Position numbers and translations under genes: made by a program
NCBI RefSeq assembly: GCF_002946355.1
Contig: NZ_PKOZ01000008.1
Span: 1-64,000 of the forward strand
Source: Pradoshia eiseniae
Lineage (GTDB): Bacteria > Bacillota > Bacilli > Bacillales > Pradoshiaceae
Length of the DNA: 64,000 nt
Reading direction: 5' to 3'
In this document: positions 34,726 to 42,127 of the stretch, piece after piece
Numbering within the stretch: position 1 is the stretch's first letter
Layout of the letters: every line of letters begins with the position of its first letter
The notes under the pieces: model-generated
The model's input: the letters and a program-made list of their open reading frames with translations, nothing else
Database searches by the model: none
Told to the model about the DNA's origin: nothing

Positions 34726-35889
34726 CTATTCTTTGGTGGATGTTCGTTGAATGGGATAAAGCGCTTGCTCAAGCGTCTTTCGATTCTTCTCGGTTATCTC
34801 TGCCTTTCTAGGTATGGGCTTGTACAATCCTGGCGGGTCCTCCCATGTCGATGGCAGGGTTACGGGAGATTGAGGGGACCATTTATCGATCCATTCTTTT
34901 GGGAGGCTGCCTGATGGAGAGGGAAGATGAGCCATCTCCAGCCAAACTCTTGACCATGCCCGCGGCACGACACGCCAAATGTCATATCCGCCGCCTCCTA
35001 CGGCAATCCAGCGCCCATGGCAATATTCATGTGCCAGCTGATGAGCAAGCTTGGGGATTTCCTCGTAGATGCGAATGGTAGCCGATAAGTGGGTTAACGG
35101 ATCATAGTAATGGGCATCAGCACCGTTTTGCGTCAGAATAACATCTGGTTTAAAGTACTCAATTACCCTCCTGAAGGCTAGTTCATAGCTCTCGAGAAAC
35201 GACTCATCCTCCGTAAATGCATCAAGCGGCACGTTATAGGAGAATCCATAGCCTTTGCCATTTCCGCGCTCATTGACATTGCCAGTCCCAGGGAAGAGGT
35301 ATCTCCCTGTCTCGTGGATAGAGAGGGTGCACACATTTGGGTCATCATAGAATGTCCATTGTACTCCATCTCCATGATGGGCATCTGTATCCACATAGAG
35401 CACCCGCGCATGGTATTTCTCAGTCATATACTTAATGGCGACCGAGCTGTCGTTATAAATGCAAAATCCGGACGCCTTCCCCCTGAAGCCATGATGCAGA
35501 CCTCCACCGAGATTGACTGCATGCCGTGCGCGGCCTTCCATCACCTCATCGACGGCAGTAAGCGTTCCTCCAACTAGCAGGGCGCTTGCTTCATGCATGT
35601 TGGGGAAAATGGGTGTATCCTCCGTACCGATGCCATAATTTAACCCGGTATCAGGATCTAGTTTGCCTGTGCCTGCCTGTTTGATTGCCTCAATATAATT
35701 TATATCATGGACAAGCCTCAATTCCTCATCAGTGGCCATTCTTGGCATAACGCAATCCTCGGGCTTCAGCGCTCCAATTTGTTCAAGGAGGTCAACGGTC
35801 AGCTGCAATCTACGCTGGTTAAAAGGGTGTGTCTCATTGAAGCGATAGCCTTGCATATCTGGTGAGTATACAAAGGAGCCCTCTTTCAT
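34726..35889 (-). CDS. acuC: Acetoin utilization deacetylase AcuC
   Basis: About 387 residues of the class I histone-deacetylase fold. DTDAHHGDGVQWTFY (Zn ligands and catalytic His), GGGLHHG and GGGGYD are present. AcuC removes the acetyl group that AcuA places on AcsA, reactivating it. ATG 35889 shares ATGA with the stop of acuB and has GGAGATGGAG upstream, so I take it as the start rather than the longer reading. Third gene of acuABC. Confidence 0.93.
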   Translation of the reverse strand: MKEGSFVYSPDMQGYRFNETHPFNQRRLQLTVDLLEQIGALKPEDCVMPRMATDEELRLVHDINYIEAIKQAGTGKLDPDTGLNYGIGTEDTPIFPNMHEASALLVGGTLTAVDEVMEGRARHAVNLGGGLHHGFRGKASGFCIYNDSSVAIKYMTEKYHARVLYVDTDAHHGDGVQWTFYDDPNVCTLSIHETGRYLFPGTGNVNERGNGKGYGFSYNVPLDAFTEDESFLESYELAFRRVIEYFKPDVILTQNGADAHYYDPLTHLSATIRIYEEIPKLAHQLAHEYCHGRWIAVGGGGYDIWRVVPRAWSRVWLEMAHLPSPSGSLPKEWIDKWSPQSPVTLPSTWEDPPGLYKPIPRKAEITEKNRKTLEQALYPIQRTSTKE

Positions 35890-36533
35890 GACTCCATCTC
35901 CGGTCCGGCAGGCCAAATGACCTCAAATCCCTCAGATGACAGGCTGTCGATAATCTTGGTCGGATTCATTGTTTGCACTCTAAGGACAAGAACCTTGACG
36001 GCTGGGTCATCTTTAAAAGGATAGATGAAAATACTGTTTACATTTGCATTCATTCTCTTAATGATGGCTGCTATTTCACTTAGTGTCCCAGGCCTGTTTC
36101 TTACTTTGATTTCAATTTGGGAACCGGGCTGATTAGCTCCGGTCAATTCCACATATGTATGGAGCAGGTCGGTTTCTGTAACAATTCCGATTAACCTCTG
36201 GTTGCTGACGACAGGCATGCAGGAAATTCTCCGGTCATAAAAGGTGTACGCAACCTCCTCGACGAAATCAAGGGGATGTGCAGTCAGAACCTCCTTGACC
36301 ATAATCTCGCTGACGGGCTTTAATAAATCATCCTTATATTCATCAATACGGAAGATTGATGGAGTAGCTGAACGAATATCAACATCACATAATAAACCGA
36401 CAAGATTCTGATTGTCATCGACGATTGGAATATGCCGGATTTTCTTCTCTTTAACGGTCTCTATGGCTTGTTCTATGGTTGCGTCCTGTGTGAGTGTTAT
36501 AACATCTTTAATCATGATATCTTCAATTATCAC
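35886..36533 (-). CDS. acuB: Acetoin utilization protein AcuB (CBS-CBS-ACT)
   Basis: A 215-residue protein with two CBS domains (about residues 5-60 and 75-130) followed by an ACT domain (about 138-210). CBS pairs usually bind adenosine nucleotides and ACT domains small ligands, so AcuB probably senses energy or metabolite state for the acu/acs module; its precise function is not known. Between acuA and acuC, with an ATGA overlap to the latter. Confidence 0.92.
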   Translation of the reverse strand: MIIEDIMIKDVITLTQDATIEQAIETVKEKKIRHIPIVDDNQNLVGLLCDVDIRSATPSIFRIDEYKDDLLKPVSEIMVKEVLTAHPLDFVEEVAYTFYDRRISCMPVVSNQRLIGIVTETDLLHTYVELTGANQPGSQIEIKVRNRPGTLSEIAAIIKRMNANVNSIFIYPFKDDPAVKVLVLRVQTMNPTKIIDSLSSEGFEVIWPAGPEMES

Positions 36534-36562
36534 AGTGCTTGCCTCCTCATTAAAGATGATGT

Positions 36563-37195
36563 CTAGTACATATAGCGGTTCATGAACCTCAATTGGTCAA
36601 ACTTTTGAATGCTTTCAGTGCTTACATTCTTGCCGATCCGAGCCATTAAGCAGTTCGCTGGATGGGAGCAAATCTCAGGGTCGTCTGTTGCATACCATTC
36701 AAGTCCCCCTGCACTCATCATCCGCTCCATCATTTTGCGATAGTCCCAAACGTTCAGACCGCTGCCCTTTAAATCCCAATGCCAATAATACTCGGTTGTA
36801 ATAATGATGTAGTTCTCCATGAAATCATCCAGCATGGCAACCTGAAGCAGGTTCTTGCCGACAGAAGCTCCGCGGTATTCTCTAATGACTTCAATTGCAC
36901 CAAGTTCCAATAAATCTTCCATCTTGCCTTCAGACCATCTTTCAAGAGGGTCAGGATATAGATAAGTGACGTATCCGACGATGGTATCCTCTTCTCTTGC
37001 TATGATAATCCTGCCTTCTGGCAAGTCACTGATTTGAATTAATGCTTGATGCTGTTTCTCTGGTACACGGAAAGCGACAAGCCCCTCATGAAATTTAAGC
37101 TCTTTTAATGTATCTTTTGTAACGGGGCCTTCAATGGTGAGCGGCCCGCGGGGGGTCTCTAACATCCTCTTGTTATACATTTTTTTATGTTGCAT
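36563..37195 (-). CDS. acuA: Acetyl-CoA synthetase acetyltransferase AcuA
   Basis: A 210-residue GNAT protein. The acetyl-CoA binding motif is REYRGASVGKNLLQ (about residues 104-117). AcuA acetylates and inactivates AcsA at its conserved C-terminal Lys. First gene of acuABC, divergent from acsA. Start ATG 37195 follows AGGTGGTG. A cre site lies about 120 bases upstream. Confidence 0.93.
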   Translation of the reverse strand: MQHKKMYNKRMLETPRGPLTIEGPVTKDTLKELKFHEGLVAFRVPEKQHQALIQISDLPEGRIIIAREEDTIVGYVTYLYPDPLERWSEGKMEDLLELGAIEVIREYRGASVGKNLLQVAMLDDFMENYIIITTEYYWHWDLKGSGLNVWDYRKMMERMMSAGGLEWYATDDPEICSHPANCLMARIGKNVSTESIQKFDQLRFMNRYMY

Positions 37196-37311
37196 TCATA
37201 CACCACCTAGGTCACTTAATAACGTTATTATACAGTATTTCAAAGATTGCTCATGGATATGGATATGAACATTTTTCGTCGAAGGGACGTTTATGAAGGT
37301 ACCTAGATGAT

Positions 37312-37325
37312 ATAAAGCGCTTTCA
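37312..37325 (-). promoter_or_regulatory. cre site between acuA and acsA
   Basis: On the minus strand TGAAAGCGCTTTAT matches 13 of 14 positions of the cre consensus TGWAARCGYTWNCW. It is placed for CcpA repression of acuABC; it is also 90-100 bases upstream of the acsA -35. Confidence 0.8.
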
Positions 37326-37413
37326 TTTTATGGTTGAAGAAGGATTTAGCTGGAAATCAATCTATTCATAAAAATTGTAACATACTTACATAAGTTATCA
37401 AATATTTAAAAAA

Positions 37414-37442
37414 TTGAGATAAAATGGGTTTTATACTATACT
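37414..37442 (+). promoter_or_regulatory. acsA promoter
   Basis: TTGAGA (37414-37419), 17 bases, TATACT (37437-37442): a good sigma-A promoter, predicting a start near 37449. Confidence 0.75.
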
Positions 37443-37480
37443 AGGAATATCTTTACATTTGATTGAGGGGGTATTGGTCT

Positions 37481-39199
37481 ATGAAACTGGAAGCGCTTTC
37501 TGTCGAACAAGGTCAATTTAATTTAGCTAATTATGATGAAGCCTATCGCAGCTTTGATTGGAAGGAAGTTGAAAAGGAATTTTCCTGGCATGAAACTGGG
37601 AAGCTTAACGCTGCCTATGAAACAATCGATCGGCATGCAGAGACATTCCGGCGAAACAAGGTGGCACTTTATTATAAGGACCCTAATCGTTTCGAGAAGT
37701 ATACATTCAGTGAAATGAAGGACCTATCTAATCAGGCTGGGAATGTCCTAAAGGAATTTGGAGATGTTTCAAAAGGTGATCGGGTGTTCGTTTTCATGCC
37801 TAGAACACCCGAATTATATTTTGTTGTGTTAGGAGCTATTAAGCTTGGTGCGATTATCGGACCACTTTTTGAAGCATTTATGGAAGGGGCCGTTAAGGAC
37901 AGGCTTGCAGACAGTGAGGCGAGCGTTATTGTCACCACACCTGAGCTTGTTGGGAGGATTCCTGCTGATGAACTGCCTCATTTGAAGCATATTTTTGTTG
38001 TCGGAAGTGATGTTGAGGAAACTGGTAAAAACATTGATTTCCTGAGCAAATTCAAGGATGCATCGAAAGAGCTGGAAATTGAATGGGTGGACAGGGAAGA
38101 TGGTCTGATTCTGCATTATACATCTGGATCTACTGGTAAACCCAAGGGCGTACTCCATGCGCACAATGCGATGATTCAGCATTTGCAGACAGGAAAATGG
38201 GTACTAGATTTGAAGGAAGAGGATGTCTATTGGTGTACAGCTGATCCAGGATGGGTGACAGGCACAGCCTATGGAATATTTGCACCATGGCTGGGTGGTG
38301 CTTCCTCGGTTGTCACAGGAGGCAGGTTCTCGCCTGAAGCGTGGTATAAAACCATTGAGGAATTCCATGTCAGCGTGTGGTACAGCGCTCCGACTGCCTT
38401 CCGCATGCTGATGGGAGCGGGAGATGAGATTGTCCGTAAATTTAATCTTTCAAGCCTCCGCCATGTCTTAAGTGTCGGAGAGCCGCTCAATCCTGAGGTT
38501 ATTAAATGGGGACAAAAGGTATTCAGCAAACGTATCCATGATACTTGGTGGATGACAGAGACAGGTGCTCAGCTTATTTGTAATTACCCATGCATGGAAA
38601 TTAAGCCTGGTTCTATGGGCAAACCGATACCGGGTGTAGTCGCTGCCATAGTTGACGACCAAGGTAATGAGCTTCCGCCATACCGAATGGGGAATCTTGC
38701 CATCAAAAAAGGCTGGCCGTCCATGATGCGCCAGATTTGGAATAACGAACAGAAGTATGAATCCTATTTTATGCCTTCAGGCTGGTATGTTTCTGGAGAT
38801 TCTGCCTATATGGATGAAGATGGATACTTTTGGTTCCAAGGAAGAATTGATGATGTCATCATGACATCTGGTGAACGGGTTGGACCATTTGAAGTAGAGT
38901 CCAAGCTGGTAGAGCATCCAGCTGTTGCAGAAGCTGGAGTCATTGGCAAGCCTGATCCTGTCCGGGGAGAAATCATTAAGGCGTTTATCGCTTTACGTTC
39001 CGGATATGAGCCATCTGATGACCTGATTGAAGAGATTCGCCAGTTTGTAAAACAGGGCTTAGCGGCCCATGCTGCCCCGCGTGAGATTGAATTTAAAGAA
39101 AAGCTTCCTAAGACAAGAAGCGGTAAGATCATGCGCCGTGTCTTAAAGGCATGGGAGCTTGAACTACCGACGGGTGATTTATCCACTATGGAAGATTAA
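37481..39199 (+). CDS. acsA: Acetyl-CoA synthetase AcsA
   Basis: About 572 residues, the length of B. subtilis AcsA. ANL-superfamily motifs: YTSGSTGKPKG (P-loop), WWMTETGA, YVSGDSAYMDEDGYFWFQGRIDD and the C-terminal PKTRSGKIMRR, whose Lys is acetylated by AcuA. It converts acetate, ATP and CoA to acetyl-CoA. Start ATG 37481 (GAGGGGGT upstream). A second cre site lies within its first codons. Confidence 0.94.
   Translation: MKLEALSVEQGQFNLANYDEAYRSFDWKEVEKEFSWHETGKLNAAYETIDRHAETFRRNKVALYYKDPNRFEKYTFSEMKDLSNQAGNVLKEFGDVSKGDRVFVFMPRTPELYFVVLGAIKLGAIIGPLFEAFMEGAVKDRLADSEASVIVTTPELVGRIPADELPHLKHIFVVGSDVEETGKNIDFLSKFKDASKELEIEWVDREDGLILHYTSGSTGKPKGVLHAHNAMIQHLQTGKWVLDLKEEDVYWCTADPGWVTGTAYGIFAPWLGGASSVVTGGRFSPEAWYKTIEEFHVSVWYSAPTAFRMLMGAGDEIVRKFNLSSLRHVLSVGEPLNPEVIKWGQKVFSKRIHDTWWMTETGAQLICNYPCMEIKPGSMGKPIPGVVAAIVDDQGNELPPYRMGNLAIKKGWPSMMRQIWNNEQKYESYFMPSGWYVSGDSAYMDEDGYFWFQGRIDDVIMTSGERVGPFEVESKLVEHPAVAEAGVIGKPDPVRGEIIKAFIALRSGYEPSDDLIEEIRQFVKQGLAAHAAPREIEFKEKLPKTRSGKIMRRVLKAWELELPTGDLSTMED
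37488..37501 (+). promoter_or_regulatory. cre site at the acsA start
   Basis: TGGAAGCGCTTTCT matches 13 of 14 cre positions. Its centre is about +45 from the predicted transcription start, the same relation reported for B. subtilis acsA, consistent with roadblock repression by CcpA. Confidence 0.8.
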
Positions 39200-39206
39200 T
39201 TGACAA

Positions 39207-39243
39207 GAAAAAACCGGCCTGTCCGCTTACAGGCCGGTTTTTT
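39207..39243. terminator. Bidirectional terminator acsA / PepSY gene
   Basis: ACCGGCCTGT pairs with ACAGGCCGGT, extended by A and T runs on both sides; serves both convergent genes. Confidence 0.9.
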
Positions 39244-39248
39244 CTGTC

Positions 39249-39599
39249 TTATTCGTCATCAAGGTCAATCGTTCCGGTACGGGAGCTGATTGCCACTTCT
39301 TGAAGGAGATTGTCAGCTGTTTTTACTTCAATTTCATATTCATATTCTGAGTCGGTCGGGTTATCCTCTATGTCAATCTCTTTTGTTATTGTTAGAATTT
39401 CTCCATCCACATGAGATAATGCAATTTCTTTTGCCTGGCTTTCTGTGTAATTGTTATTTTGGCTGGCATAATAATAGCCTAAGCCGATATAGCCACCTAC
39501 GGCTATAATGCCAAGCGCGATGATTGAGCTTGCCGCCATGATGATTACTTTCTTCCTGCTTTTTATCTTCTCCTGCATGCTTTTAATTACGTCCTTCAT
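39249..39599 (-). CDS. Membrane-anchored PepSY domain protein
   Basis: A 116-residue protein. Basic N-terminus (residues 1-17), transmembrane helix (about 18-40), then a single PepSY-type domain (about 50-113) ending in ISSRTGTIDLDDE. The domain would face outside. It is divergent from a two-component system 300 bases away, a common pairing in which the PepSY protein is a target or modulator of the sensor. GGAGG precedes ATG 39599. No lipobox. Confidence 0.8.
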   Translation of the reverse strand: MKDVIKSMQEKIKSRKKVIIMAASSIIALGIIAVGGYIGLGYYYASQNNNYTESQAKEIALSHVDGEILTITKEIDIEDNPTDSEYEYEIEVKTADNLLQEVAISSRTGTIDLDDE

Positions 39600-39899
39600 A
39601 TCCTGTTACCTCCATATTAGTTACTGTTTTTGTATAAAAATGTTGCATCCTGCTGCTGTTTTTTCCTCCCTTTATCCGGGTAAAAAACTTCTTTAGGATA
39701 ACGCATGAATGAAAATATTGAGTAGGTTCATCTGTATTTCCTCCTTCACTATCATCATAAACGGTAAAGATTAAAGGAAGATTAATAGCATAAAATAGCG
39801 TGTTATTTTGGATTATCATGAAGCATTCGGTTTTCATTTTACCTTAATGTAGCAATGATATGATGGAAGAAAGGTAATCGCATAAAAGGGGGTCTATCA
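39600..39899. other. Divergent region between PepSY gene and two-component system
   Basis: 300 bases without a credible gene. It should hold both divergent promoters; I see no unambiguous -35/-10 pair and no clear direct repeat of an OmpR-type operator. Confidence 0.4.
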
Positions 39900-40574
39900 A
39901 TGAGGATTCTTATTGTAGAAGATGAACAGGACCTGCGACAAGTGCTGGTTAAAAGGCTGATCGCGGATCATTACAGCGTGGATGCTGTAGATAACGGGGC
40001 GGATGCTCTTTATTATATGAGCCTGGCCGATTATGATTGCGTCCTATTAGATATCATGATTCCAAACATCAATGGCTTAGAAGTCTTAAGAACCATTCGC
40101 TCTGAAGATAAGACGATTCCAGTGCTCTTGCTCACGGCTAGGGATGCCATTGAAGACAGGGTAATTGGACTGGATAGCGGGGCAGATGACTATTTAGTAA
40201 AGCCATTCGCCTTTGATGAACTTCTAGCGAGAATTCGGGTTCTGACAAGGAGACAATTCGGAAGTGTGTCCAATATCCTTCATATTGAGGATTTGATGGT
40301 CGATTGCAATGCTCGTACTGTCATGCGCGGTAATAAGGAAATAGAGCTGTCGAGCAAGGAGTTCGCCATTTTAGAATACTTAATTCGGAATAAAGGAATC
40401 GTCCTTTCGAGAGAGAAAATTGAACAGCATGTCTGGAATTACGATTATGAGGGCGGTTCCAATATTGTTGATGTGTATATCCGTTATTTACGAAAGAAAA
40501 TCGATAGCGAGCATGAGTTGAAACTGATTCAGACCGTCCGTGGCTCCGGATATGTATTGCGAGGGAAATCATGA
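39900..40574 (+). CDS. OmpR-family response regulator
   Basis: A 224-residue regulator. Receiver domain with acidic pocket (EDEQD), phospho-acceptor Asp51 in LLDIMIPN and Lys in VKPF (~101); the C-terminal winged helix (about residues 125-222) ends RTVRGSGYVLR. Controls its target genes when phosphorylated by the adjacent kinase. AAAGGGGGT precedes ATG 39900. The stop overlaps the kinase start (ATGA). Confidence 0.92.
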   Translation: MRILIVEDEQDLRQVLVKRLIADHYSVDAVDNGADALYYMSLADYDCVLLDIMIPNINGLEVLRTIRSEDKTIPVLLLTARDAIEDRVIGLDSGADDYLVKPFAFDELLARIRVLTRRQFGSVSNILHIEDLMVDCNARTVMRGNKEIELSSKEFAILEYLIRNKGIVLSREKIEQHVWNYDYEGGSNIVDVYIRYLRKKIDSEHELKLIQTVRGSGYVLRGKS

Positions 40575-41935
40575 AGAAATTATCCATAAAGATGAAGATA
40601 ACTATTTGGTACACAGGACTCATCCTCCTCATTATGGGGTTTGCGTTCACACTTATCTGGCTGTTTGCTGGACAGGCGGTCACATATCAAGCTGAGAAAC
40701 AATTAAAAGAAGCTGTCAGTGACAGTCTTGATGGTATCGCCATCAAGGATGGCGGAGCAGTCATTGATCACGAATTTGAATACTATGATGATGGTGTTAG
40801 CATCCTTATATACAATGAAGATGGGGGCTTATTGGCAGGAAATCCGCCTGCCGGCTACCAGCAAGAAGAAGGATTTAAGCATGATCAAATCAAGCGGTCA
40901 GAATATAATCAAACTGAATGGCTGAGCTATGATTATCAGCTCATCGAGAATGGTCAGAGTATTTGGGTGCGCAGTATTATGGCAATAGATTCATTTGTGA
41001 AAACGATGAAGATTATCTTTCTCATCGTGCTCGTTGCATTTCCGCTTCTTCTTCTCTTAGCCGGATTTGGCGGCTATTGGATTACGAAGAAAGCTTTTCA
41101 CCCTATAGAAGAGATGAACCGTGCTGTTTATGAAATCAGGGATGGGAAGGACTTGTCGAAGCGAATCCATTTATCTGGCACCAAGGATGAAATTCATGAA
41201 CTTGCTGAAACCTTTAATGGCATGTTTGAAAGGCTAGAGACAGCTTTTGAGAATGAGAAGCGGTTCACCGCCGATGCGTCGCATGAACTGCGAACGCCAA
41301 CATCTGTCATCATTTCACAAACGGAATATGCTCTTACCCAGCTCGATAATCAGGCTGAAATGAAGGAAGCGCTGCAGTCAATCCTAAGGCAGTCGACGAA
41401 AATGTCTGAATTAATCCACCAATTATTGCAGCTGGCAAGGAAGGACCAAGACAGCTCACCCATCATATATGAGACCTTTGATATAAGCGAACTCGCCGAA
41501 ATGGTTGCTGATGAAATGAGAGAGAGTGGGGAGAAGAACGGCATTTCTGTCGTAGAGGATATCCAGTCTGGATTGATGATAGAGGCCGATCAAACCTTAC
41601 TGATGCGCTTGCTTATGAATCTGGTGATGAACGGAATTACTTACAATCGGGAGAATGGATTTGTCAAAATCAAACTCTATGAAGAAGCTGATCGAATTAT
41701 TGGGGAGATATCTGATAATGGAATCGGCATTGACAAGAAGGAGCAGGAGAAAATTTGGGAACGGTTCTACCGGGTTGATTCAGCAAGAACGAGCACGGTA
41801 AACGGGAATGCCGGACTTGGACTCTCGATGGCTAAGTGGATTGTAGAAATGCATCAGGGAACCATTACGGTTGACAGTCAACTTGGTGCGGGCAGTTTGT
41901 TTCGATTTAGCCTTCCAAAAAGGAGAAATATGTAA
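40571..41935 (+). CDS. Two-component sensor histidine kinase
   Basis: A 454-residue membrane kinase. Transmembrane helix 1 (about residues 12-34), an extracellular sensor of ~110 residues, helix 2 (about 145-170), HAMP (about 171-225), HisKA with DASHELRTP (His ~241), N box NLVMNGITYN, and G boxes DNGIGI and GLGLSMAKWIV. The topology is that of a CusS/RcsC-like sensor; the signal is unknown. The nearby PepSY gene suggests an envelope stimulus. Confidence 0.92.
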   Translation: MKKLSIKMKITIWYTGLILLIMGFAFTLIWLFAGQAVTYQAEKQLKEAVSDSLDGIAIKDGGAVIDHEFEYYDDGVSILIYNEDGGLLAGNPPAGYQQEEGFKHDQIKRSEYNQTEWLSYDYQLIENGQSIWVRSIMAIDSFVKTMKIIFLIVLVAFPLLLLLAGFGGYWITKKAFHPIEEMNRAVYEIRDGKDLSKRIHLSGTKDEIHELAETFNGMFERLETAFENEKRFTADASHELRTPTSVIISQTEYALTQLDNQAEMKEALQSILRQSTKMSELIHQLLQLARKDQDSSPIIYETFDISELAEMVADEMRESGEKNGISVVEDIQSGLMIEADQTLLMRLLMNLVMNGITYNRENGFVKIKLYEEADRIIGEISDNGIGIDKKEQEKIWERFYRVDSARTSTVNGNAGLGLSMAKWIVEMHQGTITVDSQLGAGSLFRFSLPKRRNM

Positions 41936-41987
41936 TAGCACAGATGGATTGGCTCTCGCTCCGAAAGCATTAAATATCAGATAAATT

Positions 41988-42014
41988 GGAGACAGGCATA
42001 TAATGTCTGTCTCC
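41988..42014 (+). terminator. Hairpin after the kinase gene
   Basis: A 12-bp stem (41988-41999 with 42003-42014, one G-U pair) but only a weak T tract. Confidence 0.5.
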
Positions 42015-42056
42015 TTAGTTAGTAATAAAGATGAATTTGTCTATTTTCCTAAATCA

Positions 42057-42111
42057 AAAAGGCTGCCTCCAAAGTCCGTTTAATAACGGACTTTTGGGGA
42101 CAGCCCTTTTT
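42057..42111. terminator. Bidirectional terminator kinase / PBP
   Basis: A long interrupted stem (AGTCCGTT with AACGGACT inside, AAGGCTG with CAGCCTT-like outside) with A and T runs on both flanks between convergent genes. Confidence 0.75.
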
Positions 42112-42127
42112 TATTCAAATTGATTAG

